The notes beneath the pieces are model-generated. The model was not told the DNA's origin. It worked only from the letters and a program-made list of their open reading frames with translations, and made no database searches. Positions 8,635 through 17,138 of a stretch of DNA of 64,000 bases are shown piece by piece. Position 1 is the stretch's first letter, and each line of letters begins with the position of its first letter. The position numbers and the translations under genes are program-made. The stretch comes from Endozoicomonas sp. ISHI1 (GTDB lineage: Bacteria; Pseudomonadota; Gammaproteobacteria; Pseudomonadales; Endozoicomonadaceae): the NCBI RefSeq assembly GCF_024606225.1, contig NZ_JAGRPU010000025.1, positions 1 through 64,000 of the forward strand. The letters are read 5' to 3'.

Positions 8635-10812
8635 ATGATTAGACAGTCACTCTTCGCAACACCGCTGTTGCTGATAATGCTGTTGTTGATATTGTTGCCC
8701 GTCGTCTGTCAGGCCGAACCGTTGAGTGAACATTTTATTGTCGAGCTTGAACACAACGCAGTGTTTCTAAACCAGAACTTTTTTATATTACCTGACCGAC
8801 ATACTCTGCCAGGAAAACCGTCAGATACTGGCAACGCAAACGGCTATTCAGAAATGGATTCACTTCATGATGACCAAGCAGTTTACAGGGAAAAAACGAA
8901 CCTTATTGGGTCGATTTCGTGGCAATGGCTTTATACCACTCATCTGTTGGTGGGTTACGAACAGATCCTGACCACCAAAGACGCCCCTCTGAGCGCCAAC
9001 TCTTTTTCATGGCTACCTGCAGAAGTGGTTCTTGCCGTTGGCTGGCTCTTAAAAAGTTATATTAAAAAAAAACCAATGTCGTATATTATGATCTGCCAGC
9101 AAGAAGCAACATCCATACTGACGCTGGGGGATGAGCCGTTTGCCTGCATCACTATGGTGCTTGGCTCTGGACGCAACCAACAATCACACTCCCTATCAGA
9201 ATCAACCGGCGAGCAAGTCTCAGGAGCAATGCCACAACTTACAGGCATTTTCACCAGTCTCGTGCACACTGACTCTGGCAGTGGTAACAGAGGCCCTCAA
9301 CAACCTCAACATACTTTGGATTTAAATTGTTTTGTCTCTCCCTGTCATGGCGTTTGCAATTTCCGACCATCTTCCTATAGCAGAGAATCCGCTGAATGTC
9401 CGTTGAACGCCGGAGAATGTTCAACAGGCAACTCTCCGCTCTCAATGAGCGCAAAGGCAGCCTGCACAAATGACTCTGCCGGGCCAATCAACAATGACGT
9501 AACAAGCCGCCTGAATTTGCCTGCCACCTCTGATGAGTGGATTATAATCGATGGCTTACTCAATCTGCGTGGCCATCATCGCCCCGAAGAAACTACGATT
9601 GCCTGTATGCCTACCCATTTGACACGCCCAATGGAGATTTTACCATCGGATTGTCTTCCTTCCGCAGAGGCTACCCATTGCCATGGAGCCCTGTCGAATC
9701 ACAAAAAAAGAGACCACATCGAGCAACAAAGCTGTGACGTGACCGTGGTCGGGGAGAATGGCCAGCGGCAACCATGCAGAAAAGTCTGCAGAAATGCTCG
9801 GGCCCTATCGGTTCACAAAAGCTCATACCACACCGGGCAAAAAACCTGTGGTTTGACTGTGGTCAGGGAGGATGGTCAGCTACAGCCGTGCGGGATGGTC
9901 TTGAAGAATGCTCGATTCCTGGCGGAGCACAAAAGAAAAGTCCACAGCGGGCAAAAAAACTGCGACTTGACCGTGTTCACAAAGGATGGTCAGCAGCGAT
10001 CATGCGGGAGGATCTGCAAGAATAGTTATGACCTGTTATCTCACAAAAAAAGAGAGCACACTGGACAACAAACCTGTCAGATAACAGTCGTCGGGAAAGA
10101 TGGTCAGCAACGGCCATGCGGAAAAGTTTCCGGGAATGCTTTAGCCCTGTCGGTTCACAAAAGTTCATACCATACCGGGCAAAAAACCTGCCATGTAACC
10201 ATGACCGGAGAGGATGGGAAGCAGCGACCGTGCGGGACGGTATACAAGAATGCCCGATTCCTGGCGGATCACAAACGAAAAGCCCATAGCGGGCAACAAA
10301 CCTGCAATGTGACCGTGGTCACAGAGGATGGTCAACGGCGACCATGCGGGATAATCTGCAAGAGTACCCAAGCCCTGTCGGGTCACAAAAGCAGAGACCA
10401 CACTGGGCAACAAGCCTGTGACGTAACCGTCGTAGGGGAGGATGGTCAGCCGCGGCCATGCGGGATCTTATGCAAAAATGTTACCACTCTGTCATCTCAC
10501 AAAAGCGGACAACACAGCGGGCAAAAAACCTGTGACGCAACCGTGATTGGGGAAGATGGCCAGCCGCAGCCATGCGGGAAGATTTGCACAAATGCTCAAG
10601 CTTTGTCGAATCACAAAAGAAGCAACCACAGCAAACAACAGACCTGTAGCCGTACCCTGGTTGGGGATGATGGGCTGCAGCGGTCATGTGGGAAGATCTT
10701 CAAGAATACTAAAGCCCTGTCGGCTCACAAAAGATGTCATCGAAAACGCAAGCCTGTTGATGTGAACCAGAATAATGACCGCAGTCCTAAAAAAGGTAAA
10801 TCAAATAATTAA
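8626..10812 (+). CDS. ZF-6: secreted tandem zinc-finger protein, 9 fingers
   Basis: 728 aa from 8626; the family-aligned Met is at 8635 (MIRQSLFATPLLL...). Signal peptide ends LPVVCQA. N-domain WLPAEVVLAVGWLLKSY, then a stretch of lysines (IKKKPM). Cys motif NCFVSPCHGVCNFRP. Nine fingers at about 368-705, all with four ligands. Fingers 4-6 repeat fingers 1-3 in register (ALSVHKSSYH, then ARFLAxHKRK, then a third finger ending REHTGQQ or RDHTGQQ), a three-finger duplication with a 342-bp period. Tail RKRKPVDVNQNNDRSPKKGK. Confidence 0.84.
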   Translation: MDRMIRQSLFATPLLLIMLLLILLPVVCQAEPLSEHFIVELEHNAVFLNQNFFILPDRHTLPGKPSDTGNANGYSEMDSLHDDQAVYREKTNLIGSISWQWLYTTHLLVGYEQILTTKDAPLSANSFSWLPAEVVLAVGWLLKSYIKKKPMSYIMICQQEATSILTLGDEPFACITMVLGSGRNQQSHSLSESTGEQVSGAMPQLTGIFTSLVHTDSGSGNRGPQQPQHTLDLNCFVSPCHGVCNFRPSSYSRESAECPLNAGECSTGNSPLSMSAKAACTNDSAGPINNDVTSRLNLPATSDEWIIIDGLLNLRGHHRPEETTIACMPTHLTRPMEILPSDCLPSAEATHCHGALSNHKKRDHIEQQSCDVTVVGENGQRQPCRKVCRNARALSVHKSSYHTGQKTCGLTVVREDGQLQPCGMVLKNARFLAEHKRKVHSGQKNCDLTVFTKDGQQRSCGRICKNSYDLLSHKKREHTGQQTCQITVVGKDGQQRPCGKVSGNALALSVHKSSYHTGQKTCHVTMTGEDGKQRPCGTVYKNARFLADHKRKAHSGQQTCNVTVVTEDGQRRPCGIICKSTQALSGHKSRDHTGQQACDVTVVGEDGQPRPCGILCKNVTTLSSHKSGQHSGQKTCDATVIGEDGQPQPCGKICTNAQALSNHKRSNHSKQQTCSRTLVGDDGLQRSCGKIFKNTKALSAHKRCHRKRKPVDVNQNNDRSPKKGKSNN

Positions 10813-10899
10813 CACCCGACTTTTCATGACGTTTTGCCCCGTAGCAACCTTTGGCTTTTTAAGAAGGTCTTTGTCAGGAAAACAGACTGATTATCCTGA

Positions 10900-10938
10900 T
10901 CTATCCTTCCTGTCTACCCAACAGAATGCAAGGATAGA
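10900..10938 (+). promoter_or_regulatory. 39-bp inverted repeat abutting the ZF-7 start
   Basis: Perfect nine-pair arms TCTATCCTT/AAGGATAGA followed directly by the ATG at 10939. The upstream box is degraded here (TTGTCA). Confidence 0.65.
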
Positions 10939-12876
10939 ATGTTTAGGCACTCACTCTTTACGGCACTGCTGCTGATATTGTTGTTAATACTGTTGCTGTC
11001 ATTGTTGTTGTCTGTCGTTTGTCAGGCAGAACCCTGGACAGAACATTTTATTGTCGAGATTGAACAGAAGGCAGCTTTTCCAAACCAGAGCTTTTCTATA
11101 AAACGGGCCCGGCATACTTTAACGGGCAACCCGTCAGACATTGCAGATCCAAACAACTATGCAGGAATAGATTCGACGCCTGATGATCAATCAGGTTATG
11201 GGGTAAAAAAGAACCTTATTGTGTCGATTTCGTGGCAATGGCTTTATGCCACACATCTTCTGATGGGTTACGAACTGATCCTGACTAACAAAGACGCCCC
11301 TCTGAGCGCCAAACCTTATTCATGGCTAATTGCTGAAGTGCTTGTCTCTGTCGGCTGGCTTTTAAAAAGCTATTATAAAAATCTACTGTCGTTTAGTTCG
11401 TTCGGCCGACAAGAGGCAACATCCATGCTGACACGGAGGGATAATCCTTTTACCTACATCAATATGGTGCTTGGCTCTGGACATAACCAACAATCACAAT
11501 CGCTATCAGAATCATTCGGCAAGCGAGTCTCAGGGGCAAAACCCCAACTTACAGGCACTTTCATCAGCCCTATGCACTCTGACTCAGCCGATGGTAACAG
11601 GAGCCCTCAACAACCTCAGCATACTTTGGATTTAAATTGTTTTATTTCTCCCTGTCGTGGCGTTTGTTGTTTCCGATCACCAATCGTTGACAGAGAGCTC
11701 GCTGAATGGCCGCTAAATTCCGAAGAAAGTTCGACAGACAACCCCACACGCTCAATAAGTGCAGAGGCAGTCTATACAACTGAACCACCCGGCCCTCACA
11801 ATTATGCTGTGACAATGCACAGAAATTTGCCAATCACCTCTGATGACTGGATTATAATCCACGGGTTGCTCAATCTACATAAACAGCGTCTTCCAGAAGA
11901 AACAGAAACTTCCTTTTCACATACCCATTTCACACCCATAATGGGGACTTCACCTCTCGTCTGCCTCGCTTCCAGAAGGGGTACCCTTTGCCAAAAAGTC
12001 CTGTCGAATCTCAATAGAGGAGGCCACACCGGGGAACAAACCTGTGACGAGAAAGTGGTCGGGGAGGATGGCCAAAAGCAGTCATGTAGCAGGGTCTGCA
12101 AGAATGTTAATGCTCTGTTGTATCACAAAAGAAAAGAGCACACCGGGCCACAAACCTGCGACCTGACATTGGTCACAAAGGATGGTCAGCAGCTACCATG
12201 CGAGAAGGTTTACAAAAGTGTTCGAGCTTTGGAGGATCACAAAAGAAGAGACCACGCCACCGGGCAAAAAACCTGCAACGTCGCAGTGTTCACAGAGAAT
12301 GGCCAGTTGCGGTCATGCGGGCAGGTCTGCAGGAGTACTAAAGCCCTGTCTGATCACAGAAACAGAACTCACAGTGGGCAACAAACCTGTGACGTGACCG
12401 TGGTCACAGAGGACCACCAGCAGCGACCATGCGGCACGGTCTGCAAGAATACTAAAGCTCTGTGGTCTCACAAAAGCAGAGAACACTCCGGGCAAAAAAA
12501 CTGTGACATAACCTTGGTCGGGGAGGATGGCCGGACGCAACCATGCGGGACGGTCTGCAAAAGTGCTCACGCCCTGAGGATTCACAAAAATAAAGTCCAC
12601 GGTCAACAACAGACCTGTAACGCAACCATCATCGGGGCGGATGGCCAACCGCGGCCATGCGGTCAGGTCTGCAACAGCATTCCAAACCTGTCGGTCCACA
12701 AAAGCAGATACCACAGCGGACAAAAAATCTGTGACGTAACCGTGGTCGGGGAGGATGGTCTGCAGCGGCCTTGCGGGAAAGTCTGCAACAATGCTCAAGT
12801 CCTATACAATCACAAGAGATATCATCAAAAACGCAAGCCTGTTGATGTGGTTCAGGACGATGACTCCGGCCTTTGA
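10939..12876 (+). CDS. ZF-7: secreted tandem zinc-finger protein, 7 fingers
   Basis: 645 aa. MFRHSLFTALLL with an extended Leu-rich core, ending SVVCQA. N-domain with SWQWLYATHLLMGYELIL and WLIAEVLVSVGWLLKSYY. Cys motif NCFISPCRGVCCFRS. Seven fingers at about 367-629. Fingers 2-5 and the start of finger 6 are the ZF-4 conversion tract (12181-12663), including the unusual HATGQK linker. The tail is QKRKPVDVVQDDDSG, with Gln replacing the first Arg of RKRKP. The 3' flank is not the usual intergenic region but decayed GIY-YIG and IS4-like sequence. Confidence 0.85.
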   Translation: MFRHSLFTALLLILLLILLLSLLLSVVCQAEPWTEHFIVEIEQKAAFPNQSFSIKRARHTLTGNPSDIADPNNYAGIDSTPDDQSGYGVKKNLIVSISWQWLYATHLLMGYELILTNKDAPLSAKPYSWLIAEVLVSVGWLLKSYYKNLLSFSSFGRQEATSMLTRRDNPFTYINMVLGSGHNQQSQSLSESFGKRVSGAKPQLTGTFISPMHSDSADGNRSPQQPQHTLDLNCFISPCRGVCCFRSPIVDRELAEWPLNSEESSTDNPTRSISAEAVYTTEPPGPHNYAVTMHRNLPITSDDWIIIHGLLNLHKQRLPEETETSFSHTHFTPIMGTSPLVCLASRRGTLCQKVLSNLNRGGHTGEQTCDEKVVGEDGQKQSCSRVCKNVNALLYHKRKEHTGPQTCDLTLVTKDGQQLPCEKVYKSVRALEDHKRRDHATGQKTCNVAVFTENGQLRSCGQVCRSTKALSDHRNRTHSGQQTCDVTVVTEDHQQRPCGTVCKNTKALWSHKSREHSGQKNCDITLVGEDGRTQPCGTVCKSAHALRIHKNKVHGQQQTCNATIIGADGQPRPCGQVCNSIPNLSVHKSRYHSGQKICDVTVVGEDGLQRPCGKVCNNAQVLYNHKRYHQKRKPVDVVQDDDSGL

Positions 12877-12892
12877 TCTGATCCCCACTCTT

Positions 12893-12988
12893 TCACGAGC
12901 AGAATATAACGTTCACATGCTGGTTTACTTTGAGCAACATGAAAAGATGGAGTCGGCCATTATCCGCGAAAAACAGCTGGAGAAATGA
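12893..12988 (+). pseudogene. GIY-YIG nuclease C-terminal fragment
   Basis: The frame RAEYNVHMLVYFEQHEKMES continuing AIIREKQLEK matches the later part of the short GIY-YIG (UPF0213-like) nuclease domain, which typically reads LVYYE...AIxREKQIKKW. The GIY and YIG strands are missing upstream, and the frame stops where IS4-like sequence begins. A non-functional relic; a similar fragment lies inverted near 16826-16905. Confidence 0.6.
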
Positions 12989-13150
12989 AGCGTTTACGCC
13001 TGGAGTCGATTTCGATACCGCGCCCCATAGTTCGGGCAATACGGGACAGGTTGACTGAATCCATCTGGAAGAGGCCAAAAATGACCAGCGCAACAAGGCC
13101 AATACGCTATGGATGCCAGCCAAGAGGTTTTAAGATGCTTTGCCAGTGAT
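12987..13150 (-). mobile_element. IS4-like transposase relic
   Basis: Read on the - strand, this gives QSILKPLGWHP and then MDSVNLSRIARTMGRGIEID followed by SRRKRF, the N-terminal part of an IS4-family transposase (VNLSRIA is a family hallmark). A stop interrupts the frame, and no catalytic DDE region or second element end remains. Related fragments occur near 16905, 31042, 40756 and 52664. The rest of 13151-13247 holds a short remnant of zinc-finger gene linker sequence (SSTGNPA-like) and nothing else I can name. Confidence 0.6.
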
Positions 13151-13247
13151 TGGGTGATTCCCTGGCTAGTTCGACAGGCAATCCTGCATAACCAATGAGC
13201 ATGGAAGCATAGGGACTTATGCTTCGGGCTGTCTTTTATCTGCTTGA

Positions 13248-13286
13248 CCTATCATTCCTCTGGATAAACAAGAATGTAAGAATAAA
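13248..13286 (+). promoter_or_regulatory. Degenerate 39-bp repeat before ZF-8
   Basis: The position and 39-bp spacing are kept, but the arms CCTATCATT and AAGAATAAA pair at only about five positions, so a hairpin is unlikely. ATG follows at 13287. Confidence 0.35.
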
Positions 13287-15188
13287 ATGATTAAAAAACC
13301 ACTCTCTTTTGCGCTGCTTTTACTGATATTTTTGTTTTCTGTCATCTGTCAGGCCGAACCGTCGACAGAACGTTTTATTGTCGAGCTTAAACAGAGTGCA
13401 CTGTTTCCAAACGAGAGCATTTCCATAAAGTATGACCAGCATACACTCCCCAACAACCCGCCAGATATTGCTGATACAGAAGGCTGTGCAAGACAGGATT
13501 CGCCGTCTGATGACCAACCAGTTTACGGGTTAAAAACGACCATAATTGAATCGATTTCGTGTCAGTGGCTTTACGACACTTACCTGCTGGTGGGTTACGA
13601 ACTGATCCTGACCTCCAAAGATAGTCCACTCATTTCCCCCCCTTATTCATTGCAACATTCGAAAGCCGTTGTTACAGTCGGTTGGCTTTTAAAAAGCTTT
13701 TGGAACCCTGATTCAACGCCGTTCAAACCGATCGAACAAAAAGAGGTGCATCAGGTTAACCCGTTTGCCATCAACGCTATGAAGCCTGGCTCGGGTAATA
13801 ACCAGCAGTCACACCAGCCATCAGAATCAACCAGCCAACAAGCCCCTGAAGCCACCCATCAACCTAAAGGTTATTTTACTAACCTCCTGTATTCTGACTA
13901 TGCCGGAGGTAACGAAGGCCCTCCTCAACTTCTACATACTTTGAGTGAAAATTGTTTCGTCTTTCCCTGTCATGGCGTTTGTAGTTTCCGACCATCATCA
14001 GATAACAGGGGAGTCACAGACTGGACGGTGAATTCCCGGGAAAGTTCGACAGCTAACCCTTCACACTCAATGAATGCAGAAGCAGCCTGTGCAACTGCCC
14101 CTGCCGGGACAAACAATGATGAAGTACCAATGCAACGGAATTTACCTGTCAGCCCTAACGACTCAGTTATAATCACTGCTTTACTCAGTCTCAGTAGTCA
14201 CAGTCTTCCCGAAAAGAGCGAGATTTCCTTTACACCTAATCATTTCACTCCTCCATTGGAGACTTCATCTTTGGGTTGTCTCCCCTCCAAAGGGGGTAAC
14301 CAGCGCCAACAGACCCTGTCGAAGCACAAAAGAAGAGACCACTTCAGCCAAAGAACCTGTGACGTGACCGTGATCGGTAAGGGTGGTCAGCAGCAAACAT
14401 GCGGAAAAGTCTTCAAGAGTACTAAATCCCTGTCGGATCACAAAAGAGGCACTCACAGCGGACAACAATCCTGTGCCGTGACAGTGGTCGGGAAGGATGG
14501 CAAGCCACGGCCATGCGGGGTAGTCTGCAAGAATGCAGGAACCCTTTCGGCACACAAAACCGGATACCACACAGGGCAAAAAAACTGTGACGTAATGGTC
14601 AGCTGGGAAGGTGAACAACCGCGGCCGTGCGGGATATTATTTGAGAATGCCAGAGCCCTGTCAGATCACAAAAGAAGAGCGCATACCGTGCAGAAAGCCT
14701 GTGACTTAAAAGTGGTCGGGGAGGATGGCGAGCCGCAGCCATGCGGGATGCTCTGCAAGAATGCCGGAGCCCTGTCGGCTCACAAAAGCAAGATCCACAG
14801 CAAACCACAAACTTGCGACAAAACAGTGACCGGGGAGGACGGTCAGCCGCGGCCATGTGGGATAGTCTGCAAGAATGCCGGAGTCCTGTCGTCTCACAAA
14901 AGCGGATATCATAGGGGGCAAAAAACCTGTAACGCACCGGTGATCGGGGAAGATGGCCAGCCGCGGTCATGCGGGTTGGTGTTTGAGAATGCTGATGCCA
15001 TTACGAAGCACAAAAGAAAAGCACACAGCGGTCAATGTACCTGTGATTTTCCAGTGATCGAAAAAGATGGTCGGCAGCGGCGATGTGGAAAAGTCTGCTG
15101 GAATGCTCATGACCTGACGCAACATAAAAGGATACATCGAAAACGCAAGCATGTTGATATAAACCAGAGCGGTAACCTCGATCCTTGA
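13287..15188 (+). CDS. ZF-8: secreted tandem zinc-finger protein, 7 fingers
   Basis: 633 aa. MIKKPLSFALLLLIFLFSVI ending CQA is a textbook signal peptide. In the N-domain the usual WLPVEVVV reads LQHSKAVVTVGWLLKSFW. Cys motif NCFVFPCHGVCSFRP. Seven fingers at about 356-617. Finger 3 has a divergent loop (SWEGEQPRPC), and the last linker contains Cys (SGQCTC). All four ligands are kept in every finger. Tail RKRKHVDINQSGNLDP. Confidence 0.85.
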   Translation: MIKKPLSFALLLLIFLFSVICQAEPSTERFIVELKQSALFPNESISIKYDQHTLPNNPPDIADTEGCARQDSPSDDQPVYGLKTTIIESISCQWLYDTYLLVGYELILTSKDSPLISPPYSLQHSKAVVTVGWLLKSFWNPDSTPFKPIEQKEVHQVNPFAINAMKPGSGNNQQSHQPSESTSQQAPEATHQPKGYFTNLLYSDYAGGNEGPPQLLHTLSENCFVFPCHGVCSFRPSSDNRGVTDWTVNSRESSTANPSHSMNAEAACATAPAGTNNDEVPMQRNLPVSPNDSVIITALLSLSSHSLPEKSEISFTPNHFTPPLETSSLGCLPSKGGNQRQQTLSKHKRRDHFSQRTCDVTVIGKGGQQQTCGKVFKSTKSLSDHKRGTHSGQQSCAVTVVGKDGKPRPCGVVCKNAGTLSAHKTGYHTGQKNCDVMVSWEGEQPRPCGILFENARALSDHKRRAHTVQKACDLKVVGEDGEPQPCGMLCKNAGALSAHKSKIHSKPQTCDKTVTGEDGQPRPCGIVCKNAGVLSSHKSGYHRGQKTCNAPVIGEDGQPRSCGLVFENADAITKHKRKAHSGQCTCDFPVIEKDGRQRRCGKVCWNAHDLTQHKRIHRKRKHVDINQSGNLDP

Positions 15189-15215
15189 TCTGACACTCGC
15201 CTTATCATGAGTTGA

Positions 15216-15254
15216 TCTATTCTTCCTCTCTATAAATTAGAATGCAGGGATAGA
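15216..15254 (+). promoter_or_regulatory. 39-bp inverted repeat abutting the ZF-9 start
   Basis: Arms TCTATTCTT and AGGGATAGA pair at all nine positions with two wobbles. The C-to-T change in the 5' arm is opposite G, so pairing is kept in RNA. ATG at 15255. Confidence 0.62.
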
Positions 15255-16799
15255 ATGATTAAACACTCATCCATTGCAGCTCTGATGTTGCTGATATCGA
15301 TATTGTCTGTCGCCTTTCAGGCCGAAGCGTTAACAGAGCGTTTTATTGTCGAGATTCAAAAGAATGAATTGTTTCCAAAACAGAGCTTTTCTATAAAGCC
15401 TGGCTTGCGAATATTGTCGGCCCCGCCAGGCATAGCTAACCCAAACGGATGCACTGATTCAGATTCACCGCCTTATGACAAACGACACCAAGTTAACAGT
15501 TACGGGATAAAAACACGCCTTATTGAATCGATTTCATGGCAGCTACTTTACGCCTCTCACCTGCTGGTGGGTTACAAACTGACCCTGAACACCAATGTTA
15601 AGCCACTAAAATCCAACCTTTATTCATGGCTACCTTTAGCAGCAGCTATCACTGTCCTTTGGCTTTTTAAAAACTCTCATAACCTCGATTTACCGTTGTT
15701 TAACCCAACCGAGCAAAAAGAGATAACTTCTATGCTGGGAGAGGGGTTTGCCATCACTATGGTGGCTGGCTCTGAACATAACCAACAATCACACCAGCCA
15801 CCAGAATCACCCGGCCAGCAGGCTCCCGAAGTCACCCACGCACCCAGAGGTTATTTTACTAACCTCCTGTATTCTGTTTATGGCGGCGGTGACGGAGAAC
15901 CTCATTCACTTCTGCATACTTTGGGTTTCAATTGTTTCATCTTTCCCTGTTTTGGCGTTTGTAGTTTCCGACCAGCATCGGATAGCAGGGGAGCCTCAAA
16001 AGGGACGATGATTTCCGTGGCAAGTCCAACAGCTAACCCTACACATTCAATGAGTGCAGAAGCAGCCGGTACAACTCACCCCGCCGGGTCACTCAATGAG
16101 TGTGTCACAGAGCATCGAAAATTGACTGTCTCCGCTAATGACTCGATTATCGTCCACGGTTTACTCAGCCTGAGTCATCATAACCTTCCAGAAGAAAACG
16201 GGACTTCCTCTTCGCACAGCCATTCCAAACGCCCAATAGAGACTTCAGCTTCAGGTTGTCTTCCTTCCGGAGGGGCTATCCATTGCCAACAAGCCCTGTC
16301 AAATTACAAAAGAGGAGACCGCGACAGTCAACGAACCTGTGTCGAGACAATGGCCGGGAAGGATGGCCAGGAACGGCAATGCGGGAAGGTCTATAAGAAT
16401 ACCAGGGCCCTTGCTAATCATAAGAGAACCTACCACACTGGGCAAAAAACCTGTGACTTAACAGTGGTTGGGAAGGATGGCCAGCCACGACCATGCAGGA
16501 AGGTTTACAAGAACGCTGGAACTCTGTCATATCACAAAAAAAGAGACCACACCGGGCAACAAACTTGTGACGTAACATTAGTTCGAGAGGATGATAGCCA
16601 GCTCTGGCCATGCGGGAAGATCTGCAAGAACGCTCAAAGCCTGTCGTATCACAAAATAAGAGACCACACCGCGCAACAAACCTGCGAGATAACAGTAGTT
16701 GGAAAGGACGGCCAGCCAAGGCCATGCGGGAAGGTCTGCAAGAATGCTCACGCTCTGACGGATCACAGAAGAATACATCGAAAGCGCAAACCTTTTTAA
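15255..16799 (+). CDS. ZF-9: secreted tandem zinc-finger protein, 4 fingers, short tail
   Basis: 514 aa. MIKHSSIAALMLLISILSVA ending FQA, with Phe in place of the usual Cys near the cleavage site. N-domain with WLPLAAAITVLWLFKNS; Cys motif NCFIFPCFGVCSFRP. Four fingers at about 360-507. Finger 3 has a one-residue longer knuckle (C-x14-C, REDDSQLWPC). The tail stops right after RKRKPF, showing that the acidic/Lys-rich extension is dispensable while the basic block is kept. Its last fingers closely resemble the last ones of ZF-10. Confidence 0.85.
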   Translation: MIKHSSIAALMLLISILSVAFQAEALTERFIVEIQKNELFPKQSFSIKPGLRILSAPPGIANPNGCTDSDSPPYDKRHQVNSYGIKTRLIESISWQLLYASHLLVGYKLTLNTNVKPLKSNLYSWLPLAAAITVLWLFKNSHNLDLPLFNPTEQKEITSMLGEGFAITMVAGSEHNQQSHQPPESPGQQAPEVTHAPRGYFTNLLYSVYGGGDGEPHSLLHTLGFNCFIFPCFGVCSFRPASDSRGASKGTMISVASPTANPTHSMSAEAAGTTHPAGSLNECVTEHRKLTVSANDSIIVHGLLSLSHHNLPEENGTSSSHSHSKRPIETSASGCLPSGGAIHCQQALSNYKRGDRDSQRTCVETMAGKDGQERQCGKVYKNTRALANHKRTYHTGQKTCDLTVVGKDGQPRPCRKVYKNAGTLSYHKKRDHTGQQTCDVTLVREDDSQLWPCGKICKNAQSLSYHKIRDHTAQQTCEITVVGKDGQPRPCGKVCKNAHALTDHRRIHRKRKPF

Positions 16800-16825
16800 T
16801 GAAGAGCGGAACTAAGTCTCAATCC

Positions 16826-16905
16826 TCTCCTGGGGACATCTTCAGCTGTTTTTCGCGGACAATGGCCGACTCCATCGTTTTATTCTGCTCAAGGTAATCT
16901 TCAGC
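16826..16905 (-). pseudogene. GIY-YIG nuclease fragment, inverted
   Basis: The - strand reads EDYLEQNKTMESAIVREKQL and then KMSP, again the AIxREKQL segment of GIY-YIG nucleases. It is joined to an IS4-like element end, in the opposite orientation to the fragment at 12893-12988. Confidence 0.5.
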
Positions 16906-17008
16906 TTGTGTCAATAAGCTTGCAGTTATACCTGCTGGCGAGTACACACTCTCACTTTTATATCAAGATTCGTTACGAAATTGCCCCCTACAGAGGTCTC
17001 AACTCTTG
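16906..17008. mobile_element. IS4-like element end
   Basis: About 100 bases matching the terminal part of the IS4-like relics at 31042, 40756 and 52664: it contains CTTGCAGTTATACCTGC, then the terminal stretch CGAAATTGCCCCCTACAGAG. No transposase codons are recognisable. With the GIY-YIG fragment it fills the enlarged gap between ZF-9 and ZF-10. Confidence 0.5.
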
Positions 17009-17099
17009 AACTGAAAGTCACAAATTCATAGGTTTTACCCGATAAAACCTTTAGTTTTAACAGAAGTTCTCTTACAGAAAACACTGTTATTTTTTTTGC

Positions 17100-17138
17100 T
17101 CTATCCTTCCTTTCTATCGATCAGAATCCAGAGATAAA
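17100..17138 (+). promoter_or_regulatory. 39-bp repeat abutting the ZF-10 start
   Basis: Arms TCTATCCTT and AGAGATAAA, two mismatches. The upstream box is weak (TTACAG). ATG at 17139. Confidence 0.5.

Noticed and set aside
9729-10735. Regular 114-bp direct repeats resembling a CRISPR or satellite array
   Set aside because: The repeats are in frame and encode 38-residue fingers, with third-position variation and no unique spacers.
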